From Deltaproteobacteria bacterium (GTDB taxonomy: Bacteria > Desulfobacterota > Desulfobulbia > Desulfobulbales > BM004): a DNA stretch of 5,582 nt. Shown piece by piece: positions 1-5,582 of the stretch. Both the position numbers and the translations under genes were made by a program. How positions within the stretch are numbered: position 1 is the first letter of the stretch; each line of letters begins with the position of its first letter. Under the pieces are notes generated by a model. That model saw nothing but the letters and a program-made list of their open reading frames with translations, searched no databases and had not been told where the DNA came from. The stretch spans positions 1 to 5,582 of the forward strand of contig JAFDCC010000023.1 of assembly GCA_019312985.1 (NCBI GenBank), read 5' to 3'.

Positions 1-103
1 TGCCGAACAGTTCCGGGTGGCCCTGCCGGCCCTCATGGCGTGGAACGACCTGACGCCGGGCAACTACATCCACCCTGGCGAAAAAATAGTCATCTACCAG
101 TAA
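1..103 (+). CDS. C-terminal end of a LysM-domain protein (5' truncated)
   Basis: An open frame enters from the left edge (first full codon at base 2) and stops at TAA 101-103, leaving 33 residues. The tail has the second half of a LysM repeat: a helix with the LMAWNDL core, then a polar turn and the closing NYIHPGEKIVIY strand, matching the usual LysM ending in which an asparagine-rich helix is followed by I-x-x-G-x-x-I-x-I. LysM repeats bind the GlcNAc backbone of peptidoglycan, and a repeat at the extreme C-terminus is common in lytic transglycosylases of the MltD kind, in M23 endopeptidases and in small LysM proteins. The catalytic part lies outside the window, so the enzyme class cannot be decided. 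The protein is presumably exported, though no signal peptide is visible here. The next gene starts 18 bases downstream on the same strand, so the two may be co-transcribed. Confidence 0.75.
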   Translation, partial: AEQFRVALPALMAWNDLTPGNYIHPGEKIVIYQ

Positions 104-110
104 TTTGAGC

Positions 111-115
111 GGAGG
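111..115 (+). promoter_or_regulatory. Shine-Dalgarno site of the Mrr-like gene
   Basis: A perfect GGAGG sits six bases before the ATG at 122-124 and lies in the 18-base gap after the LysM gene stop. It supports this ATG as the start. No separate promoter fits in the gap, so transcription probably comes through from upstream. Confidence 0.8.
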
Positions 116-121
116 CAGGAA

Positions 122-1300
122 ATGAGTAAAAAACGGCTCAAGGTGCGGACCCCGCAGTTTCCCCTTTACTCTGAGGTACGCTACCTGCTGCAGGTCTTCG
201 AGGGCACGTCCCAGGCAGCGATCAAGAAAATGCTGCGGGCCATTGAAGAGCAGACCGGCACGCCGCGCCATCCAGTGGACTGGACGGAACCGGATTCATG
301 GATCCGCAAAAGGCTGGAGGGCGAATCCGCCGACCTGGCCCAGAAGATCTGGGAGGAAAGCAACCAAGAGGTCAACCCGCGCCACGTCTACGGTGCCTAC
401 CTGTTCATCAACAACAACAGCCTACTGACGGACAATGTCTTCGGGGTCTACCAGATCAGCTCCCGCGGCCAGGCGTTTCTCGACAGTGAACTGAAGCTTG
501 TCGCCGAAATTGACGACAACGAGGGCATCCCCCACCTGCTTCGCATCCTTGCCGGCAAGACAAAGGCGCGCCGGCGCGACCTCCTGCCGGAGTGGCGGGA
601 TTTCCTGCGGGAACATTCCCACTTCGGCTCACAGGCCACCATCCGGGACACCCTGCGCCGCAGGCTCAACAACCTGGCGGAAAGGGGCTATGTCTCCCGG
701 GAAGGCGTCACCTACCTCATCACCAAAAAGGGGCTGGACTACGCCGACCGGTTCACCCGGGCCGACCTGGACCAGAAACGCGATGTGATCCGGGTCATCA
801 AGGGCTTCAACAGTGAGCAGATGCAGAAACTGGCGAGCCTGCTTGCCTTCATGCACCAGCGGGATTTTGAGTTCCTCGTCCTGGAACTCCTCGAGTCCAT
901 AGGGTATGAGAATTTAAAAATAACGCGGGAAAGCGGCACCAAGGGCGTTGAGGTGATCGGCTTCGTCCAGTTCGGCATCAGCACCCTCTCCGAGGTCATC
1001 CATGTCAGGCGCTACCAGGCCTCAACCGGAAGGCCGGCGCTGGACCAGCTGCGTGCGGCCATGAAAAAACACAACTGCACCAGCGGCACCCTGGTATCCC
1101 TGGGGCGCTTCACGCGCGATTGCAGGGAGGCGGCCCAGGCCGAGGACATACTTCCCGTAAAGCTCATTGACTCCAAGCGGCTGCTGGAACTGCTGTGCGA
1201 GAACAGGATCGGCGTCACCCGGCAGTCGGTTTCCCTTTACCACATCGACGAGGAATACTTTTCATCGTCGCGTGACACCTCGGCAACATCGGAAAACTAG
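122..1300 (+). CDS. Mrr-like restriction endonuclease-fold protein, catalytic residues altered
   Basis: This 392-residue cytoplasmic protein has the architecture of Mrr-type (type IV, modification-dependent) nucleases: DNA-binding winged helices followed by a PD-(D/E)xK nuclease fold. Two segments (about 12-127 and 130-213) each end in a winged-helix-like wing, GVYQISSRG (108-116) and GVTYLITKKG (195-204). The Mrr fold spans about 245-365: FEFLVLELLESIGY (249-262), SGTKGVEVIG (271-280), a VIHVRRY strand (292-298), GRP (303-305), the SLGRFT strand (326-331), LID (348-350) and a terminal NRIGV (361-365). Active Mrr enzymes have aspartate in the G-[VI]-D motif and Q-x-K in the next strand; here these are E277 and H294-V-R296, so the catalytic lysine is missing. 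No methyltransferase gene is visible next to it, as expected for type IV or orphan proteins. The start is set by GGAGG at 111-115. Family membership is fairly sure. Nuclease activity is doubtful, and a DNA-binding or regulatory role is an inference. Confidence 0.85.
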   Translation: MSKKRLKVRTPQFPLYSEVRYLLQVFEGTSQAAIKKMLRAIEEQTGTPRHPVDWTEPDSWIRKRLEGESADLAQKIWEESNQEVNPRHVYGAYLFINNNSLLTDNVFGVYQISSRGQAFLDSELKLVAEIDDNEGIPHLLRILAGKTKARRRDLLPEWRDFLREHSHFGSQATIRDTLRRRLNNLAERGYVSREGVTYLITKKGLDYADRFTRADLDQKRDVIRVIKGFNSEQMQKLASLLAFMHQRDFEFLVLELLESIGYENLKITRESGTKGVEVIGFVQFGISTLSEVIHVRRYQASTGRPALDQLRAAMKKHNCTSGTLVSLGRFTRDCREAAQAEDILPVKLIDSKRLLELLCENRIGVTRQSVSLYHIDEEYFSSSRDTSATSEN

Positions 1301-1317
1301 CACCGCGGCCGGCCGTT

Positions 1318-2163
1318 TCAGGCCATGGCCCGCAGCCGCTTTATCCGTTCGCCTATCGGGGGGTGGGTGCTGAAGAGGCTCGCCATGGTCCCGCCGGCAA
1401 GGGGGTTGACGATGTACATCTGGGCCGTTGCCGGGTTTACCCGCATCGGCAGCCGCCGGTTGTACTCTTCAAGCCGCTGCAGGGCGTTTGCCAGGGAGAC
1501 GGGATGGCCGCACACCTTGGCACCGGTGGCATCGGCCAGGTACTCCCTGCTCCGGGAAATGGCCATCTGGATAATTGCCGCGGCCAGGGGCGCAACGATC
1601 ATCATCACCAGCATGGCTGCCAGGTTGCCTCCCCTCTCATTGTCATCGCCACCGCGACCGCCAAAGATCATGGCCCACTGCGCCATGGTTGCCAGGTAGC
1701 TTATTGCCCCGGCCATGACCGCGGCAATGGAGCTGATAAGGATGTCGCGGTTTTTTATGTGCCCCAGTTCGTGGGCAATAACCCCCTCGAGCTCATCGGG
1801 CTGCAGAAGCTGCAGCAGCCCCTCGGTTACCGCCACGGCAGCGTGTTCGGGATTGCGCCCGGTGGCAAAGGCGTTGGGGGTCTTTCCCGGCATGACATAA
1901 ACCCCGGGCTTGGGAAGGCCTGCCCGGTGGGCCAGTTTTTCCACCATGCCGTGCAGTCCGGGGGCCTCGGCCGGGGAAACCTCCCGGGCCCGGCTCATGG
2001 CCAGGGCGAGCCTGTCGCTGAACCAGTAGGCAAAAAAGTTCATTGCCAGGGCCATGACCAGGGCGAAGGTCATGCCCTGCCGGCCGCCGAGGGCCTGGCC
2101 GGCAAAGAGAAACAGCGCGGTCATCGCCGCCATCAGGATAAAGGTCTTTATGGTGCTGGTCAT
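1318..2163 (-). CDS. htpX: HtpX, membrane zinc metalloprotease (M48 family)
   Basis: HtpX is an inner-membrane zinc protease with a cytosolic active site that degrades misfolded or damaged membrane proteins, working alongside FtsH. This 281-residue protein has the normal family length. Residues 7-25 and 31-48 form two N-terminal membrane segments. The zinc motif HELGH is at 131-135, and the third ligand is probably the glutamate of SREYLAD (E207). Hydrophobic segments follow at about 141-168 and 182-203, and [12 protein letters not shown] lies near the C-terminus (266-277), as is typical. The frame stays open 41 codons further upstream to a TTG, but that stretch is basic and low in hydrophobic residues. 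The ATG at 2161-2163 has AGGGA six bases before it and gives the family N-terminus MTSTIKTF, so I chose it. The gene ends 17 bases from the Mrr-like gene, tail to tail. A sigma70-type promoter candidate lies about 130 bases upstream. Confidence 0.95.
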   Translation of the reverse strand: MTSTIKTFILMAAMTALFLFAGQALGGRQGMTFALVMALAMNFFAYWFSDRLALAMSRAREVSPAEAPGLHGMVEKLAHRAGLPKPGVYVMPGKTPNAFATGRNPEHAAVAVTEGLLQLLQPDELEGVIAHELGHIKNRDILISSIAAVMAGAISYLATMAQWAMIFGGRGGDDNERGGNLAAMLVMMIVAPLAAAIIQMAISRSREYLADATGAKVCGHPVSLANALQRLEEYNRRLPMRVNPATAQMYIVNPLAGGTMASLFSTHPPIGERIKRLRAMA

Positions 2164-2189
2164 TTCCGTTCCCTGTTTTTGAAAATAAT

Positions 2190-2220
2190 GCCGGCACTGC
2201 CTGGGGTGCTGTGCGCCGGC
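2190..2220 (-). other. Hairpin in the htpX leader, followed by a T-rich stretch
   Basis: GCCGGC occurs at 2190-2195 and 2215-2220. GCAC (2194-2197) can also pair with GTGC (2211-2214), giving a stem of about eight pairs with a two-base bulge and a 13-base loop. Reading towards htpX, the hairpin is followed directly by ATTATTTTC and then, some ten bases on, by the AGGGA ribosome site. The arrangement resembles a weak intrinsic terminator or attenuator inside the 5' leader, or simply a leader structure. GC-rich DNA makes chance pairing likely, so the functional call is weak. Confidence 0.35.
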
Positions 2221-2296
2221 CCGTTTCCCGCTTTTGGCCGTCTTTCTGCCCCGGGCGGAAGTTCCGGGGGGGAGGGACCTTGCCAATTCCGTTAAT

Positions 2297-2324
2297 ACTA
2301 TAAGTCCGGCTCCGGTCCCGTCAA
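2297..2324 (-). promoter_or_regulatory. Sigma70-type promoter candidate for htpX
   Basis: On the minus strand TTGACG (2319-2324) is followed after 16 bases by TATAGT (2297-2302). Each box matches the consensus at five of six positions. The next bases are AT-rich, unlike the surrounding GC-rich DNA. Transcription would begin near 2290 and give a leader of about 125 bases before the htpX ATG at 2163. The promoter lies just after the end of the small gene at 2359, so htpX can be expressed independently of the dehydrogenase pair. No heat-shock sigma32 boxes were recognised. Confidence 0.6.
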
Positions 2325-2358
2325 GATGCCCGGGAGTTGCCCCGTGCGGTTCCCCTGC

Positions 2359-2667
2359 CTAGAGTTTCTTCCACTCCTTTTCCAGCTCGGCCGGGCCCTC
2401 GACCTGGTACATCCGTATTTTTCTGCTTCGTGGAAATTCGTATTTAATAAGGGCTTTCAGGTGTTTCTGCAGCTCTTCCCCGTTGACGATCCGCGCCTCT
2501 TCCCGGTAGCCCCGTTCGCGCACCAGGAACCTGCCGCCTTCCTGCAGCAGCACACCTATGGCGCGGTTGCGCTTGTAGGAGAGAAGCTCCACCCCCTGGG
2601 GCGGCTGCAGCTTTGCGAGCCTTTGCATCAGGGTGCGGAGAATGGAATCACTATTTACCAGGGCCAC
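2359..2667 (-). CDS. Conserved-type hypothetical protein, 102 residues
   Basis: I do not know a function for this small, highly charged, soluble protein. It has no signal peptide and no membrane segment. It opens with SDSILRTLMQRLAKL (residues 6-20), probably a helix, then has an alternating strand-like part (YKRNRAIGVLLQ, GGRFLVRERGYREE, residues 31-56), a helical KHLKALIKYEF (68-78), a strand RKIRMYQVEG (82-91) and a lysine-rich end. From memory, proteins of this size and pattern, with an L-x-Y-K-R-N-R and a V-R-E-R-G-Y-R-E-E block, occur in Geobacter-like genomes. The start is GTG at 2665-2667. Only 22 bases separate it from the stop of the dehydrogenase, and they hold no Shine-Dalgarno sequence, so translation may depend on coupling to the upstream gene. 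An overlapping plus-strand frame (2326-2685) is rich in F, P, L and H without domain character and is judged a shadow. Confidence 0.72.
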   Translation of the reverse strand: MALVNSDSILRTLMQRLAKLQPPQGVELLSYKRNRAIGVLLQEGGRFLVRERGYREEARIVNGEELQKHLKALIKYEFPRSRKIRMYQVEGPAELEKEWKKL

Positions 2668-2689
2668 GGCGGAATGAAGGGTTGAGCGC

Positions 2690-3874
2690 TTAATTGTGGC
2701 AGGAAATCAGCCGGGTGCGGATAACGTCGGGGTGCGACTCGATTGTTTTAATCACCTCGGGGGGAACGTGGGACTCGACATCAATGATGTTATAGCCGAC
2801 GGCGCCGTTGCTCTCGTTCATGTAGCTCGCGATATTGATGTTGTTCGAGCCGATGATGTTCGAGGCATAGCCGATCATGCCGGGAACATCCCTGTTTATC
2901 ATGATGAGCCGGGCGTGGCAGCTGCCGGAGGGAATGGACTCGACGGTCGGGAAATTGACCGAACGGCTGATGGTGCCGTACTCGAGGTAATCCTTCAGCT
3001 CGGAAACGGCCAGGCAGGCGCAGTTTTCCTCGCTTTCCTCCGTGCTCGCCCCGAGGTGCGGCGAGGTCATCACCCGGGGGTGGCTGACGTTTTTTTTGTT
3101 TGGGAAGTCGGTGATATAGCCTTCAATCTTCCCCGCATCAAGGGCATGCATCACTGCTTCGTCCTCGACGACGGGGCCCCGGGAAAAATTAATAAGGATG
3201 GCGCCGGGCTTGAGATGCGCGATAAATTCCGGCCCCACGAGGCCCTGGGTCTTTTTATTCAGGGGGACGTGCAGCGTCACGATGTCCGCCTGGCCGAGGA
3301 CCGCGCCGAGGTTCCTGGCAAGCTTCACCTCGTAGGATAAGGCATGGATGTTTTCCAGGGCGGGGAAGGGATCAAAGGCAACAACGGCCATCTGGCGCTG
3401 TACGCCGCCGTTCGCAACCATTGTCCCTATTTTTCCCAGTCCTATGACCCCGAGGGTCTTGCCCGCCAGCTCGACCCCCCGGAAAGCGCTTTTGCGCGAT
3501 TCCACCGCCTCGCTGATTGCCGCGTCATCGAGCCCGGCAAGTTCGCGGCAGAACGCTATTCCCTTGTCGATATGGCGCATCTGGGTGCCGAGCATGGCAA
3601 AGAGCAGCTCCGCCACTGCATTGGCATTGGCGCCCGGCGTGTTGAACACGCAGATGCCCCGCTCCGTCGCCTTGTCCACCGTAATGTTGTTGACGCCGGC
3701 TCCGGCCCGTGCCACTGCCAAGAGTTCAGGGTACGAGTCTGTGTCGACCCGGCTGCTGCGCACGACAATGCCGTGCGGGCGGGTTTCGTCTGGGCTGACC
3801 TGGTACCCGGGGCCGAAAAGGGCCAGCCCCTCAGGTGCGATGCGGTTGATTGTCTTTATGCGGTAGGGATCCAT
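2690..3874 (-). CDS. serA: D-3-phosphoglycerate dehydrogenase, short ACT-domain type (SerA-like)
   Basis: This 394-residue protein belongs to the D-isomer-specific 2-hydroxyacid dehydrogenases and most likely oxidises 3-phosphoglycerate to 3-phosphohydroxypyruvate with NAD+, the first step of serine synthesis, in the cytoplasm. Visible features are the substrate loop RAGAGVNNI (56-64), NTPGANANAVAEL (78-90), the dinucleotide fold GLGKIG (145-150) with an acidic D168 after the second strand favouring NAD+, NFSRGP with catalytic R232 (229-234), and PHLGAST with H273 (272-278). A C-terminal ACT domain (about 320-394, with NRDVPGMIG and NNINIASY) suggests feedback by serine. The length fits the short type without the intervening domain of the roughly 530-residue enzymes. 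The region around 255-266 (TDFPNKKNVSHP) has no glutamate in the place of the usual D-V-F-x-x-E-P, which may be a trait of this subfamily. The ATG start lacks a good ribosome site. It probably forms an operon with the small gene behind it. Confidence 0.9.
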   Translation of the reverse strand: MDPYRIKTINRIAPEGLALFGPGYQVSPDETRPHGIVVRSSRVDTDSYPELLAVARAGAGVNNITVDKATERGICVFNTPGANANAVAELLFAMLGTQMRHIDKGIAFCRELAGLDDAAISEAVESRKSAFRGVELAGKTLGVIGLGKIGTMVANGGVQRQMAVVAFDPFPALENIHALSYEVKLARNLGAVLGQADIVTLHVPLNKKTQGLVGPEFIAHLKPGAILINFSRGPVVEDEAVMHALDAGKIEGYITDFPNKKNVSHPRVMTSPHLGASTEESEENCACLAVSELKDYLEYGTISRSVNFPTVESIPSGSCHARLIMINRDVPGMIGYASNIIGSNNINIASYMNESNGAVGYNIIDVESHVPPEVIKTIESHPDVIRTRLISCHN

Positions 3875-3882
3875 ACCCCATG

Positions 3883-3911
3883 GGATTACCTGGATTAGGG
3901 CCCGATGTCAA
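3883..3911 (-). promoter_or_regulatory. Possible promoter of the phosphoglycerate dehydrogenase gene
   Basis: In the 89-base gap after the antiporter gene, the minus strand has a perfect TTGACA (3906-3911), a 17-base spacer, and TAATCC (3883-3888), a poor match to TATAAT. Transcription would start near 3876, one to three bases before the ATG at 3874, so the mRNA would be almost leaderless. That fits the absence of a normally spaced Shine-Dalgarno sequence (GGGG lies one base before the ATG, too close to serve). The -35 box is good, the -10 box is not, so the call is tentative. Confidence 0.35.
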
Positions 3912-3963
3912 GTGCAACTTCCCCAGCCCCCCTCGCCCGTCCTGATGACGACGGAGCCTGCAA

Positions 3964-5582
3964 TTACCCCTGCTGGCCGCTGCGGCTGCGGTACACCATG
4001 AGCATCGGCCTCTGGCAGCTCTCTGCCACATCATCGGCGAGGGAGCCCATCAGCATCTTCCTGAAGCCGCCGCTTTCCGTTACGGCCATGATCAAAAGGT
4101 CGTGAGCCTGGGCCTCGGCGGCAATGGTCTCCAGGCGTGCATCTGTTCTGGCGACAATGCATTTGACAAAGGGAAGCTTTTTCGCCGCGGCCCAGCTGCG
4201 CAGCCTTTTTTCGTGCCCGGCCGCCTCCTGGTCCTGCGCATCTGCCGGGAGGAGACGCAGCAGGGTGATGGAGTGCTGCCCCACATGTTCCAGGGCGCAA
4301 ACAGTGTCACCGACCGTTTCCAGATCAGAAGAGCTGACGATGGGAACCAGTATCCTTTCCGTATGGAGAATGCCGCTGAACCTGACAACTACAACCGGGC
4401 AAGCGGCATCGCAGGAAATCTCCTCGACAATCCTGCTGAAGCTGTGCTCCGTCCGATGCAGCGGGTAGCCGAGAAGGATTGACGCCGCCTTTCTTTCCCT
4501 CGCTGCCGCAAGAAGGCCGCGGGCGACACTTTTTGCCTCGATCTCAAGCGGCTGCAGGGTATAACCGAGGCTGGCCGTTTCCTGGCGAGCATAGTCAAAG
4601 AGTTCGCCGGTGCTGATGTCATTGAGGTCTGCCTCGGTGCCGGAATTCACCTTGACCGCAACAGGCTGCGCTCCGAAATAATGGGCCAGGATTGTCGCCA
4701 TCCTTGCAAGCCCCCCGACGGTTCCCTGGTGCGACACCCCGAAAATCACGGCCCCGCTGTATTCCCGTGGCGGGGCAAGTTTTTCCCAGGACCACGGAAC
4801 AAGATGCACCTCCCCTTCCTCTTCCGGCTGTAAATAGCCGTTGCCGCGAAGATATTCTGCCGTCGCCGCAGCCTCGCCGGAGCTTTCAAGGGCGAACTTG
4901 GTGCAGGCGGGGCCGATCAGTTCGGCGAACAGAACCCCGACGAGAACGGTTGGCGTTAAAATGTCCGAAAATGCTGCGAGCCCGGGCTCGCCATTGATGA
5001 GGAAGACCAGGCCGATGGCTACCCCTGCCTGGGGAACGAGCGAGATGCCGAGGTACTTCCGTAGGTTCGAAGGGGCCCCGGCAAAAACGCCGCCCAGGTA
5101 TGCCCCCCCTGTCTTGGCAGCGAGGCGAAGGAGAAAGTAGAGGAAACCGAGCCAGCCGGCCACTGTAAGAGCGCTGAAGTCAAGGTGGGCCCCGGCCAGG
5201 GTAAAAAAAAAGGACATAAATCGGCGGCTCGAAACTGTTGAGCGTTCTGAAGAGCCTGACATCCCTGCGGTCCCTGTTGACAATGACAAAACCTATTGCA
5301 ATACCGACCAGGAGGGGCGAAAGCTTCAGTAATCTTGCCGCCTCGCCGCTGAGAAGGAGCAGGGCCAGGCCCAATGTCATCATCTCGCCCCTGTCGCGCA
5401 AACGGTGGATCAGGTAATCCAGCAGCTGGCCTGCAGCCATGCCGAGCAACAGGGAAAAGGAGGTTTTTGCCAGAATGACGAGGATGGTTACCGGGATGGT
5501 CTGGTCAACCCCCACCACCTGCCTGGCAAGAACAAGTGCCACGCCGAAAAGCACGATTGCCAGGCCGTTGTTGACTGCAACA
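3964..5582 (-). CDS. Cation:proton antiporter fused to two universal stress domains; frameshifted, 5' end outside window
   Basis: The product is an inner-membrane monovalent cation:proton antiporter of the CPA (Na+/H+ exchanger) superfamily with a cytosolic C-terminal regulatory part. The N-terminal piece is read in one frame from the right edge to about 5205, the rest in another from there to TAA 3964-3966. Roughly 125 plus 413 codons are visible. The membrane part starts at VAVNNGLAIVLFGVAL and has about eight segments, ending near 4890; SPLLVGIAIGFVI and LVPQAGVAIGLVFLI are typical core helices. Two tandem universal stress (UspA-like) domains follow, about 4764-4378 (GAVIFGVSH to CPVVVVRF) and 4368-3988 (RILVPIV to RPMLMVYR), which probably sense nucleotide or stress. 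The frames join at nine T (5203-5211, minus strand); eight T would read PPIYVLFFTLAGAHLDF without interruption. As written, translation of the N-terminal frame ends at TGA 5180-5182 after PGRGPP. The first methionine of the long downstream frame (5289) is out of frame with the transporter and is not a real start. Confidence 0.85.
5203..5211 (-). other. Homopolymer run (nine T) at the antiporter frameshift
   Basis: The minus strand reads GTCC, nine T, then ACCCTG inside a membrane helix. Upstream codons give PPIYVLFF and downstream codons give TLAGAHLDF, but they are one base out of register. Removing one T (or a +1 ribosomal or minus-one transcriptional slip) restores a single continuous frame. 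The run is the only candidate site, because both flanks read as good antiporter sequence right up to it. Confidence 0.85.

Noticed and set aside
1301..1330. GC-rich palindromes (GGCCGGCC in the 17-base gap and GGCCATGGCC at 1321) as a bidirectional terminator
   Set aside because: The stems are short, overlap the htpX 3' end, and no T-run follows on either strand.
2164..2286. A 41-residue N-terminal extension of HtpX from a TTG
   Set aside because: The extension is basic and glycine/arginine-rich, unlike HtpX N-termini; the ATG at 2163 has a well-placed AGGGA and gives the normal family length.
1363..2295. Plus-strand open frame of 310 codons opposite htpX
   Set aside because: The translation is rich in G, H and Q with no domain or hydrophobic pattern, while the minus strand carries a complete HtpX with its zinc motif. 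It is an antisense shadow of a GC-rich gene.
2326..2685. Plus-strand open frame of 119 codons opposite the small hypothetical gene
   Set aside because: The minus strand has a balanced, charged, soluble protein placed in tandem with the dehydrogenase; the plus frame looks like antisense composition.
3086..3100. Run of eight A (minus strand) forming an A-AAA-AAC heptamer in frame inside the dehydrogenase gene
   Set aside because: It resembles a minus-one ribosomal slippery site, but the frame is intact, and the minus-one product would stop within about seven codons, losing the catalytic histidine and the ACT domain. I see no purpose for it.
2696..3898. Plus-strand open frames opposite the phosphoglycerate dehydrogenase gene
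   Set aside because: They mirror a well-supported dehydrogenase and have no recognisable motif.
3912..3935. CTGGGGAAGTTGCA on the minus strand as a sigma54 promoter
   Set aside because: The GG and GC elements are about three bases too close for the -24/-12 spacing.

Overview
The window is GC-rich, densely packed bacterial chromosome with ordinary housekeeping-type genes. The style of the proteins (a short ACT-type phosphoglycerate dehydrogenase followed by a small conserved unknown, a CPA-type antiporter fused to universal stress domains, HtpX, and an Mrr-like protein beside a LysM gene) reminds me of Desulfuromonadales/Geobacter-like Deltaproteobacteria. That assignment is an impression from protein character; it rests on no database search. 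I see no tRNA, rRNA, CRISPR array, insertion sequence, integrase or phage gene.

Layout. Plus strand, left: the last 33 codons of a protein ending in a LysM (peptidoglycan-binding) repeat (1-103), then after 18 bases a 392-residue Mrr-like protein with two winged-helix-like segments and a C-terminal Mrr nuclease fold (122-1300). Minus strand, rest of the window: htpX, a membrane zinc protease (1318-2163), tail to tail with the Mrr-like gene across 17 bases; a 102-residue conserved-looking unknown (2359-2667); a short ACT-type D-3-phosphoglycerate dehydrogenase (2690-3874); and a cation:proton antiporter carrying two C-terminal universal stress domains (3964 to beyond the right edge).

Transcription. 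On the minus strand the order is antiporter, phosphoglycerate dehydrogenase, small unknown, htpX. The dehydrogenase and the small gene are 22 bases apart and look co-transcribed. htpX has a good sigma70-type promoter candidate (2297-2324) and a leader of about 125 bases with a hairpin. The dehydrogenase has a perfect TTGACA -35 box, but its weak -10 lies so close to the ATG that the mRNA would be almost leaderless.

Points worth a second look: (1) the antiporter gene is split by a run of nine T where eight would give one continuous protein, so it is a homopolymer error, a recent mutation, or a slippage/phase-variation site; (2) the Mrr-like protein keeps the fold motifs of Mrr nucleases but has substitutions at all the expected catalytic positions (D to E, Q to H, K to R), suggesting an inactive or altered nuclease used as a DNA-binding protein; (3) the phosphoglycerate dehydrogenase lacks a recognisable catalytic glutamate. 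I did not find a clearly novel multi-gene system.
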